A stretch of 30,579 bases of DNA from Gammaproteobacteria bacterium RIFCSPHIGHO2_12_FULL_45_12 (GTDB lineage Bacteria > Pseudomonadota > Gammaproteobacteria > DSM-16500), in contig MGYH01000006.1 of the NCBI GenBank assembly GCA_001801665.1, forward strand, positions 9,854 to 40,432. The letters are read 5' to 3'. The stretch's first letter is position 1, and every line of letters begins with the position of its first letter. Made by a program: the position numbers and the translations under genes. Below, piece by piece: positions 17,064-23,538 of the stretch. The notes beneath the pieces are model-generated. The model saw nothing but the letters and a program-made list of their open reading frames with translations, did no database searches and was not told the origin of the DNA.

Positions 17064-18060
17064 TGTGGTGCATGTGTTATTCCGTTCGGGTCTGGATAAA
17101 ATGCCGCCACGTGAAACAGGCGAAGCGTTTGCTCCCACTAATATTGCGTTATGCAAATATTGGGGTAAGCGCGATGCGGAATTAAATTTGCCCATGACGT
17201 CCAGTTTGTCCATTTCACTCGATCAAAAGGGGGCGACAACCAAACTGTCCCTGCTGCATGACAAGCCACATGATGTGATTACGCTAAATGGCAAGGAAGT
17301 GGCGTTAGATAAACCGTTTGCCAAGCGCATCACCGCGTATCTCGATTTGTTTCGTCCTCAAAAAAATTGGCATTTACAGGTGGATACCACCTTGACGATT
17401 CCGGTTTCGGCGGGTCTTGCTTCATCAGCAAGCGGATTTGCTTCCTTAGCGTTGGCACTGAATGATTTATTTGACTGGAATTGTTCCAAACGCAATTTAT
17501 CCATTTTAGCCCGTTTGGGCAGTGGAAGCGCGACACGTTCATTGTGGCATGGGTTTGTCGAGTGGAACGCGGGTGTGCAGCCTGATGGCATGGACAGTTA
17601 TGGCGAACCGTTAACCGTGGAATGGCCAGAATTTTGTATCGGCATTTTGATGGTGAGTGACAGGGAGAAGAAGGTTTCTTCTCGTGAAGCGATGCAGCGT
17701 ACGATGGATAGCAGCATGCTGTATGGCAACTGGCCGAAGAAAGTAGCAACGGACCTGGTTATCTTGAAACAATCGTTAAAAGTCAGAAATTTTTCCTTGC
17801 TGGGCGGGGTGGCTGAGTCAAATGCATTGGCTATGCATGCCACCATGCTCTCAAGCTGGCCGCCAATCTGTTATTTTTTGCCGGAAACGGTGCAAGCCAT
17901 GCATAAAGTATGGGAAGTGCGCGGTAAGGGGCTTGAACTCTATTTTACACAAGACGCAGGCCCCAATTTAAAATTAATGTTTTTGGAAAAAGATATCGGG
18001 AAAGTAAAGGTGCATTTTCCATTGATGGAAGTGATCAAACCATTTGTCCTGTCCTCCTGA
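17050..18060 (+). CDS. mvaD: Diphosphomevalonate decarboxylase
   Basis: ATP-dependent decarboxylation of diphosphomevalonate to IPP, the last step of the classical mevalonate route. Signature motifs are APTNIALCKYWGKRD, LPMTSSLSISLDQ, the GHMP loop VSAGLASSASGFASLA, the SGSATRSLW loop and the catalytic Asp in YFTQDAGPN. The 336-residue length fits. Presence of both the KYWGK motif and the catalytic Asp favours a true decarboxylase over a mevalonate-3-kinase. The GTG at 17050 follows AAGGAG by six bases and overlaps mvaK2 by 14 bases. It is the last gene of the chain; a 29-bp inverted repeat lies 67 bases downstream. Confidence 0.94.
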   Translation: MKKSDVVHVLFRSGLDKMPPRETGEAFAPTNIALCKYWGKRDAELNLPMTSSLSISLDQKGATTKLSLLHDKPHDVITLNGKEVALDKPFAKRITAYLDLFRPQKNWHLQVDTTLTIPVSAGLASSASGFASLALALNDLFDWNCSKRNLSILARLGSGSATRSLWHGFVEWNAGVQPDGMDSYGEPLTVEWPEFCIGILMVSDREKKVSSREAMQRTMDSSMLYGNWPKKVATDLVILKQSLKVRNFSLLGGVAESNALAMHATMLSSWPPICYFLPETVQAMHKVWEVRGKGLELYFTQDAGPNLKLMFLEKDIGKVKVHFPLMEVIKPFVLSS

Positions 18061-18126
18061 TGCTGACCTGCCTGAGTGATCATCTGCGCTTTTGATTAAA
18101 ACGTACAATTTAAAGTGTTATGCCCG

Positions 18127-18224
18127 TAACTGTGTCATTCCCGCGCAGGCGGGAACCCATTATGAATAGGCGACAGAAGTAAAATTAGAAATAGCTTCCC
18201 GCCTGCGCGGGAATGACACAGTTA
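18127..18224. repeat. Perfect 29-bp inverted repeat with 40-base spacer
   Basis: The arms 18127-18155 (TAACTGTGTCATTCCCGCGC...) and 18196-18224 are exact reverse complements, separated by 40 bases. The TCATTCCCGCGCAGGCGGGAA core is of the GC-rich palindromic type scattered in many proteobacterial intergenic regions. It could form a strong cruciform or RNA hairpin at the end of the mva transcript. No T-run follows, so it is not a canonical terminator. Confidence 0.9.
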
Positions 18225-18348
18225 ATAGAGGATTTAAAATTAAAAAATTTCCAAAAAGATCGTGGAAATGTCAGTTAAAAACAGACAAGCTCCAGTAGGA
18301 CACTTATAACCAGTCTATGCTCAGAATGACAGCGCTTAGGTTGCAACG

Positions 18349-18450
18349 GTCATCCAGAGGAGCGTTTTTTGCGACGAAGGATCTCGTGTTTTTTAGGAGA
18401 TTCTTCGCTTTGCTCAGAATGACGGCTCATCGCTCAGAATGACGGCTCAT
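18349..18450 (+). repeat. Dispersed hairpin repeat, copy 2, with tandem 20-base tail
   Basis: Same sequence and orientation as 6935-7016, including the GCGACGAAGGATCTCGTG arm. Here the right end is duplicated: CGCTCAGAATGACGGCTCAT at 18431-18450 repeats the preceding 20 bases with one or two changes. A further CTCAGAATGACAG fragment occurs at about 18319-18331. It lies immediately 3' of the kinase-like orphan gene. The remainder of the 18061-18482 gap holds nothing else that I recognise. Confidence 0.85.
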
Positions 18451-18457
18451 CTTTGTA

Positions 18458-18481
18458 ACCTAAGCTAGGTTACCTACTATA
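18458..18481 (-). repeat. Palindromic repeat end, copy 2 (inverted partner 6903-6927)
   Basis: Reads ACCTAAGCTAGGTTACCTAC then TATA. Its reverse complement equals 6903-6927 except for one missing A. It ends one base before the stop codon of the kinase-like gene at 18483, so the repeat directly abuts coding sequence. Confidence 0.75.
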
Positions 18482-18482
18482 C

Positions 18483-20213
18483 CTATTTGAGCATGACCGG
18501 TGAGCCTGGTGCGGCAGTCGGCTTGGGGGGCTCTGGTTTGACTAACATAAAGTCATCGATCGAAAGTTTTTTTTGCGGAGGTCTTTCCGGCTGCTGCTCG
18601 ATATATTCGTGGGTTTTCTGGTAAATTTCCTGATACTTTGTATGTATTTTTTCAATATCAATCTGTACTTTTTGGTAAGCATTCTGTTGTTCAGGTGTCT
18701 GATTGTGTTTGCGCTCTTTTTTCCCGTAGTAAGCATTGTGCCGTTTGAAATCTTTCTCAATTTCGTCCATGGCCAGGGCGCCATATTTTTTAAGAAAGCG
18801 ATAAAATTTTGGCAGCCTGATGAGAACGGTTTCAAATTGTTTGATGCGTTCAACCCGATTTTGTACGATTTCTTTAATCATTTTTTCAGGCGTATCCAGA
18901 TGCTCTGTTTTTCGGGCGGGCGTGGTCTCAGGAATATGTAGTCGGGCGAGGTTTCGGTAGTGATTGCTGCTCGTTAACAGAAAATGTAAGAAAGTTTTGT
19001 ATTTATAAAATTTAAATACTTTGTTGGTAGCAATTTGTTGAAACACCGCACTCTCTTCCGGCAGAAATCCATTTTGTGACAGTGGCGGCGCATCGGTAAT
19101 CAGTTGAGTGGTTCTCGCCAATTCAGAATGGGCCTGATTCAGGGCGTCAATCAAATGTCCCATGTAGCCACGGGCAATGGTTGGCCAGTAGGCAGGTGGT
19201 GTGCCATCTAAGAGGTTGGGAAAATGGAGAATATTGTTGCAAGTGACTTTCAACGTGTCATGGGTGGGAATACGAGGATCAATTTGGCGCGCTAAAAAAT
19301 TTCTATCCTTATAGTAAGAAAATACCTTGGTGCAAAGCTCATCAAAATCAATACGCACACCCATCAGATTGATATTGTTACTGTGTAAGTCACCTTCTTC
19401 GTGTGCGTAACTGGCTGAGATGCCGATCCCAAGGCCACGGTTAATACGTGTGTTCCGTAAATCTTGCACGGAGATGCTGATGGTTTTTAGACAAGGGTTT
19501 CCATCCGAGTCAGTAGACGTTATTTCTCCCTGAATGATGGCGTTATCATCTAGCACACTTATGTCCTGACGGATACGGTGATTCAGTTTAATTAAGTCGG
19601 TGAGCGTTATTTCATCCCGATCCAGAATGCCAATTTTCAGGTGTGATTTTTGTAGCGGTTGATGACGTAAGGAAATAAAACCAGAAATACGTTTAGTAAT
19701 AACGCCAGTATAGTGACCTTGGTCGTCAAAGACGGCTTTTGAAATGGCAGCATGTTCTGGTGCGATGAGACGGAGAAAAGCACTGCCGGTTGCTTCAAGG
19801 ATGCACATGTTAGGCGAGTCAACTTTTTTAAATAAATGCGTGGATGGCTTTTGTTCGTTTTGGATCTGCTGTTTCGTTTTATTAACCGGAATGACAGCAT
19901 GTGATGACCGATCAATGGGTGCAGATTCATGGGGTGTCTCGATGGGTGCGGAAAAAAAGGAAAAGTTAGCTAGCAGACTTGCAAGACTAAAGGGATGGCT
20001 GGTCTGGTCTGACTTCTGTTTGTCTGGCGGGGCGGGTATTTCGGTATAAAGATTGATAGGCGTGTTTTCAGGGGGAGGCGTATAATATTCCTCTAATTCA
20101 AATGGAATCAGTACGACCTCAGGGTTGCTATTCTCTTTTTTCACATCGTGAATGCGCGGTCCAGAAAGCATTGAGTGATTCCTATCCCAAAATGAAACCA
20201 GTCTTTTTAACAT
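18483..20213 (-). CDS. Orphan 576-residue protein with kinase-like catalytic motifs, candidate effector
   Basis: I do not recognise a named family. Residues ~125-310 resemble an atypical kinase core: an N-lobe-like segment with FKKVDSPNMCILEATGSAFL and GVITKRISGF, then a catalytic-loop-like GDLHSNNINL (274-283) and a metal-site-like RIDFD (287-291). The Asp-x-His-x-x-Asn ... Asp-Phe-Asp pattern is found in HipA/lipid-kinase-like and several Legionella effector kinases. The N-terminal ~120 residues are low-complexity and Pro-rich; the C-terminus (~430-576) is charged, coiled-coil-like and ends in a Pro-rich tail (KPEPPKPTAAPG). There is no signal peptide or membrane span. The ATG at 20171 (residue 15) has TAGGAA upstream and is an alternative start. 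An effector role is inferred. Confidence 0.55.
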   Translation of the reverse strand: MLKRLVSFWDRNHSMLSGPRIHDVKKENSNPEVVLIPFELEEYYTPPPENTPINLYTEIPAPPDKQKSDQTSHPFSLASLLANFSFFSAPIETPHESAPIDRSSHAVIPVNKTKQQIQNEQKPSTHLFKKVDSPNMCILEATGSAFLRLIAPEHAAISKAVFDDQGHYTGVITKRISGFISLRHQPLQKSHLKIGILDRDEITLTDLIKLNHRIRQDISVLDDNAIIQGEITSTDSDGNPCLKTISISVQDLRNTRINRGLGIGISASYAHEEGDLHSNNINLMGVRIDFDELCTKVFSYYKDRNFLARQIDPRIPTHDTLKVTCNNILHFPNLLDGTPPAYWPTIARGYMGHLIDALNQAHSELARTTQLITDAPPLSQNGFLPEESAVFQQIATNKVFKFYKYKTFLHFLLTSSNHYRNLARLHIPETTPARKTEHLDTPEKMIKEIVQNRVERIKQFETVLIRLPKFYRFLKKYGALAMDEIEKDFKRHNAYYGKKERKHNQTPEQQNAYQKVQIDIEKIHTKYQEIYQKTHEYIEQQPERPPQKKLSIDDFMLVKPEPPKPTAAPGSPVMLK

Positions 20214-20371
20214 AGCAGAAAATCATTAAGGTAGTATTATTTAGAAGATGAGCGCGTGTGAACGTTGCCGTGTGCGTGGAAACGGACAGTTTGCTTTAGA
20301 ATGAGTTTTGACAAACCCCGCCCAGCAGGGTGATATTGCGATCAATGATGTGAAATCTGTTTATTTAGAAC

Positions 20372-20782
20372 TCAGCTAGACAGTAGGTAGATGGCAATCA
20401 TCGCGGTCAGAATGCCAAGCATTTGTTTCAGTGTGATGGGTTCTTTTAAGATTAGGAAAGATAAGATGATGGTGACTAACGGATAGAGCGCAGTGAGTGT
20501 GACCACGGTGATGAGTTTGCCTTTATCAGCCGCCATGAAATAAAAAAAGCATCCCACACCATAAGCAATGCCAGTGAGTAAGCCAAAGCTTAAGCCTTTA
20601 AAGTCAGTGGATGGTTTGAAGTGGATCAAACTTAAGGTCACCAGTCCGACCATTAATACACCGATGGATTGAAAGATTAACGCGCTTTTAGAGTCAATAT
20701 GGGTGATGGCTAATTTGGTGAATAAGCCCCAGACACCAAAACTAAACAACGCAAAAATTGAAGCGGGTAGCCATGCTGTCAT
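20372..20782 (-). CDS. Half-size EamA/DMT-family membrane transporter
   Basis: A 136-residue integral membrane protein with about five hydrophobic segments. It shows the EamA-domain features FSFGVWGLFTKLAI near the N-terminus and a final TALYPLVTIILSFLILKEPIT segment, typical of the drug/metabolite transporter superfamily. Most members have two EamA repeats (~290 residues); this is a single-repeat form that would have to dimerise. The substrate cannot be told from sequence. The start ATG overlaps the pgpA stop by four bases, so it is the last gene of the nrdR-nusB-pgpA unit. The gap 20214-20371 beyond it contains only a weak GC hairpin. Confidence 0.85.
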   Translation of the reverse strand: MTAWLPASIFALFSFGVWGLFTKLAITHIDSKSALIFQSIGVLMVGLVTLSLIHFKPSTDFKGLSFGLLTGIAYGVGCFFYFMAADKGKLITVVTLTALYPLVTIILSFLILKEPITLKQMLGILTAMIAIYLLSS

Positions 20783-21300
20783 AGTAAATACCGAATCAGT
20801 TGAATGCCTATCATGGAAAAAAGGCCTGCCACCACATCATCCAGAACCATGCCAAAGCCGCCAGGTACTTTCTTGTCAATGAGTTGAATGGGCCACGGTT
20901 TGACGATATCAAAGAATCGGAATAACCCAAAACCCAACGCTACCCACAGTGAGCCTGTTGGCGCGTTAATCATGGCCACAAAGAAACCGGCAAATTCATC
21001 AATGCACATGCCAGGGTGATCGTGGGTATGCGTTGCACGGCTGAGATGTTCAGAAAGCAAGGAACTGGCCGCGATGAAGAGAATGACCACGGCCAGATAG
21101 GGCGCAAGCGGCATTGGACGCATGAGCAAATAAAAGGGGATGGCCATGAGTGTCCCAAAGGTGCCGGGTGCAAACGGCATGGCGCCGCTGCCAAATCCAA
21201 AGGCAATGAAATAAAGCGGGTCTTGCCAGACGGCGAGAGGGACGGGCGGTATGGGTTTGGAGCGGGATTTGAGATAAGTCAGCATGTGTTTTGCGTCCAT
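20779..21300 (-). CDS. pgpA: Phosphatidylglycerophosphatase A
   Basis: Inner-membrane enzyme removing phosphate from phosphatidylglycerophosphate to give phosphatidylglycerol. The 173-residue length matches E. coli PgpA (172). Characteristic motifs are FGFGSGAMPFAPGTFGTLMA, the acidic CIDEFAGF and GGFGMVLDDVVAG, with hydrophobic stretches between. The chosen ATG at 21300 lacks a clear ribosome site; a second ATG five codons later is possible. It lies 11 bases after nusB and overlaps the EamA gene. In many gammaproteobacteria nusB-thiL-pgpA is the order; thiL is missing here. Confidence 0.95.
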   Translation of the reverse strand: MDAKHMLTYLKSRSKPIPPVPLAVWQDPLYFIAFGFGSGAMPFAPGTFGTLMAIPFYLLMRPMPLAPYLAVVILFIAASSLLSEHLSRATHTHDHPGMCIDEFAGFFVAMINAPTGSLWVALGFGLFRFFDIVKPWPIQLIDKKVPGGFGMVLDDVVAGLFSMIGIQLIRYLL

Positions 21301-21311
21301 TCGTGATTCGT

Positions 21312-21785
21312 TTAGGTTGAAATTTCAATGGGTCGATGTTGTTTTGCGACACGATCAAGCAAGCCGTTAACAAATTTAAATCCTTCAATTGAGCCAAATT
21401 TTTTGGTGAGTTCCAATGCTTCATTGATGATGACACGGTAAGGAACATCAGCGCGTTTAATGAGTTCAAACGTGGCAATGCGCAGCACGGCTAATTCAAC
21501 CGGATCAATCTCCTGAATGCTGCGTGATAAAAAGGGTTTTAAGGCGTTGTCAATGTCCGCCTGATTTTCTGGCACGCCATGAATTAAGGTCTTGAAATAG
21601 TCAAGATCCAGTGATCGATCAATTTGGTAATTCACAAATTCAGCCTCAATGGTGCTAATCGGCGTGCCTGCTAGTTGCCATTGATACATGGCTTGCAAAG
21701 CATAGCGTCTGGCGTGGTGCCGATTCGCCGCATGGGAGCCATTCGTTTCAAGTGTGACTGGTTCTTTTTTTGGTTCGTTTGGCAT
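21312..21785 (-). CDS. nusB: Transcription antitermination factor NusB
   Basis: Binds boxA RNA with NusE (ribosomal protein S10) in antitermination of rRNA transcripts. The 157-residue all-helical protein has the N-terminal Arg-rich RHHARRYALQAMYQWQ, the central IQEIDPVELAVLRIATFEL and the C-terminal VPYRVIINEALELTKKFG and FVNGLLDRVAK motifs. It is longer than E. coli NusB (139) by a hydrophilic N-terminal extension of ~20 residues. Its start overlaps the nrdR end by 38 bases, unusually deep, which may mean the true start is internal; I found no better-spaced start with a ribosome site. Confidence 0.95.
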   Translation of the reverse strand: MPNEPKKEPVTLETNGSHAANRHHARRYALQAMYQWQLAGTPISTIEAEFVNYQIDRSLDLDYFKTLIHGVPENQADIDNALKPFLSRSIQEIDPVELAVLRIATFELIKRADVPYRVIINEALELTKKFGSIEGFKFVNGLLDRVAKQHRPIEIST

Positions 21786-22233
21786 GTTTGGTTAGTCTAT
21801 TAATTTCTCGGCTAAATTCATCAATATCTTGGAAGCAACGATACACCGATGCAAACCTGACGTAGGCAACTTTATCAAGTTGGTGTAATTCTTCCATGAC
21901 CCATTCGCCCATCTGGGAAGATGGGATTTCTCTATCACTGCATGTCATTGCTTTGCGAATAATGCGTGCAATGGATGTTTCAATTTGTTCTATGCTAACG
22001 GGTCTTTTTTCAAGGGCTCTTAAAATGCCGCCACGCAGTTTTTCTTTGCTAAACGGCGAACGTCTGCCATCCCGTTTGATGATGCGCGGCAAGGATAGTT
22101 CGGCGGTTTCATAAGTCGTGAACCGTTCTTTGCAGTCAGGGCATTCGCGCCGTCGACGTGTCTGATTGCCTTCACGGATTAAGCGTGAATCAATGACTTT
22201 CGTATCATTGGCGGTGCAGAATGGGCAGTACAT
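21748..22233 (-). CDS. nrdR: Transcriptional repressor NrdR
   Basis: Nucleotide-sensing repressor of ribonucleotide reductase genes. The 161-residue protein starts MYCPFCTANDTKVIDSRL with a zinc ribbon formed by CPFC and CPDC. An ATP-cone domain follows, starting LPRIIKRDGRRSPFSKEKL and including KRPVS and VAYVRFASVYRCF. Length fits the family. It heads a minus-strand unit with nusB and pgpA and has its own promoter match at 22291-22319. I did not see a clear NrdR box pair in the upstream 86 bases. Confidence 0.97.
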   Translation of the reverse strand: MYCPFCTANDTKVIDSRLIREGNQTRRRRECPDCKERFTTYETAELSLPRIIKRDGRRSPFSKEKLRGGILRALEKRPVSIEQIETSIARIIRKAMTCSDREIPSSQMGEWVMEELHQLDKVAYVRFASVYRCFQDIDEFSREINRLTKHAKRTKKRTSHT

Positions 22234-22290
22234 AACGCTCTCTGTGCCATGAATTCTTAATGTGCAAAGTTTATCCTGAAATTGCGTAAA

Positions 22291-22319
22291 AGAATAGAAA
22301 TATCATCAATCTTTGTCAA
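22291..22319 (-). promoter_or_regulatory. Sigma-70 promoter for nrdR-nusB-pgpA
   Basis: On the minus strand TTGACA (22319-22314) is followed after exactly 17 bases by TATTCT (22296-22291). The -35 is a perfect consensus and starts directly after the ispA stop codon. The gap between ispA and nrdR is only 86 bases, so position supports the call. Confidence 0.65.
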
Positions 22320-23222
22320 TCAATTATTTCTGTACAACATGTGCCCAATTAAAGCTCTTAATAATTGTGCGCGTTGCCCTAGGTAGTTGATTTCTTCCAG
22401 CGCTTGCTCATAAAGCGAGCTAACCTTGGCTTTTGCGTGATTGAGCCCATGCATTTTTGGGTAGGTGATTTTGTGGTTCACCTGGTCTGTGCCTTGACGT
22501 TTGCCAAGGGCTTCGGTGCATGTTTCAATGTCTAAAATATCATCCTGAATTTGAAAGGCGAACCCAATGATATCGCCAAAACGCTTCAGGGCGGCTTGGT
22601 TGATATCGTTGTCATCTTCTCCGGCCAGTCGGCCAAGTTCAATGCAGGCGGAAAGCAGGCAGCCTGTTTTAAGGTGATAAATCTTTTTGAGTAGCTCGGC
22701 TGAAAGGCTGGTGTCATTCATGACGGTGATATCAAGGGCCTGACCGGCAGCCATGCCGTAAGGGCCGCAGGCTTTGCTTAATACGGACATCATCTGTAGG
22801 CGCCGCTCCGCTTTAAGCAGAGCAGGATGACTCGCCATCATTTGCATGGCAAGGGTGTGCAATGCGTCCCCCGCCAGAATGGCGATGCCTTCGTCGTAAG
22901 CTTTGTGGCAGGTGGCTTTGCCGCGACGAAGATCGGCATTGTCCATGGCGGGTAGATCATCATGAATCAAGGAGTAGGTATGAATCAGTTCAACGGAGCT
23001 TGCGGGAATATCCAAGTTTTCAAGGGGTGCATTAAAGATTTGCCCCGTGGCGTAAATTAACAAAGGGCGAATGCGCTTGCCGCCATTTGACAAGGTATAT
23101 TTCATGGCGCTTTCAAGGTCAGGCGAGGCAATGTTGTCCAGGTAATGAGAAAAAACAGTGCTTAAACGTTGTGAACAGGTGTCGATTAATTGTGTCAGGC
23201 TTAGCTCAGTTGTGATTGTCAT
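22320..23222 (-). CDS. ispA: Farnesyl diphosphate synthase (geranyltranstransferase)
   Basis: Adds two IPP units to DMAPP to give farnesyl diphosphate for quinones and undecaprenyl carrier. The ~300-residue prenyltransferase has GGKRIRPLLIYATG, the first Asp-rich motif LIHDDLPAMDNADLRRGK and the second DDILDIETCTEALGK. YSLIHDD upstream of the first motif resembles E. coli IspA, supporting a C15 product. The ATG at 23222 gives MTITTELSL and overlaps the xseB stop by 17 bases; an ATG at 23276 lies deep in xseB and adds unmatched residues. The xseB-ispA pair is classic, but the usual downstream dxs is replaced by nrdR. Confidence 0.95.
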   Translation of the reverse strand: MTITTELSLTQLIDTCSQRLSTVFSHYLDNIASPDLESAMKYTLSNGGKRIRPLLIYATGQIFNAPLENLDIPASSVELIHTYSLIHDDLPAMDNADLRRGKATCHKAYDEGIAILAGDALHTLAMQMMASHPALLKAERRLQMMSVLSKACGPYGMAAGQALDITVMNDTSLSAELLKKIYHLKTGCLLSACIELGRLAGEDDNDINQAALKRFGDIIGFAFQIQDDILDIETCTEALGKRQGTDQVNHKITYPKMHGLNHAKAKVSSLYEQALEEINYLGQRAQLLRALIGHMLYRNN

Positions 23223-23466
23223 GCTCGTCTGATCCTTGGTCGTAAGCGGTGAGTGAATCGTTAGGGCTGTTTCCAATTAAAATTTGCACTTTTTGTTCCG
23301 CTTCTTGTAGTGTTTTTTGACAATGCCTGATTAAGTGAATGCCACGTTCAAATTGCGTTAAAGCTTGTTCCAGTGAAAGCTCGCCATGTTCCATTTTGTC
23401 AATGAGTTCAGACAATTCAGTGAGTGAGGCTTCCAGTTGGGGCAGTTGTTCAGTTTTTTTAGCCAT
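23206..23466 (-). CDS. xseB: Exodeoxyribonuclease VII small subunit
   Basis: Small subunit of the XseA-XseB nuclease that degrades single-stranded DNA. The 86-residue helical protein contains the family pattern LEASLTELSELIDKMEHGEL, then SLEQALTQFERGIHLIRHCQ and a coiled-coil tail rich in acidic residues. The ATG at 23466 is preceded by AGAGGA; the frame can be extended 16 codons upstream but without homology. It overlaps ispA by 17 bases, so both are co-translated. xseA is not in the window. Confidence 0.95.
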   Translation of the reverse strand: MAKKTEQLPQLEASLTELSELIDKMEHGELSLEQALTQFERGIHLIRHCQKTLQEAEQKVQILIGNSPNDSLTAYDQGSDEHDNHN

Positions 23467-23491
23467 GGCGAATGATCCTCTTTGACGGGTG

Positions 23492-23538
23492 AAAAAATAA
23501 CGCAAATTGGACAAGGATGCAATGCTATTGTCCTTGCG
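23492..23538 (-). terminator. Rho-independent terminator after icd
   Basis: In transcript sense, CGCAAGGACAA within the last icd codons can pair with TTGTCC and, after a three-base bulge, TTGCG. TTATTTTTT follows directly. The stem thus begins inside the coding sequence and separates the murF-icd unit from xseB-ispA. Confidence 0.6.

Noticed and set aside
20280..20340. Hairpin ACCC...GGGGTTT as terminator of the EamA gene
   Set aside because: Stem is only about four pairs, and it lies 5' of the kinase-like gene and on the far side of the EamA gene's coding start/stop geometry; too weak to call.
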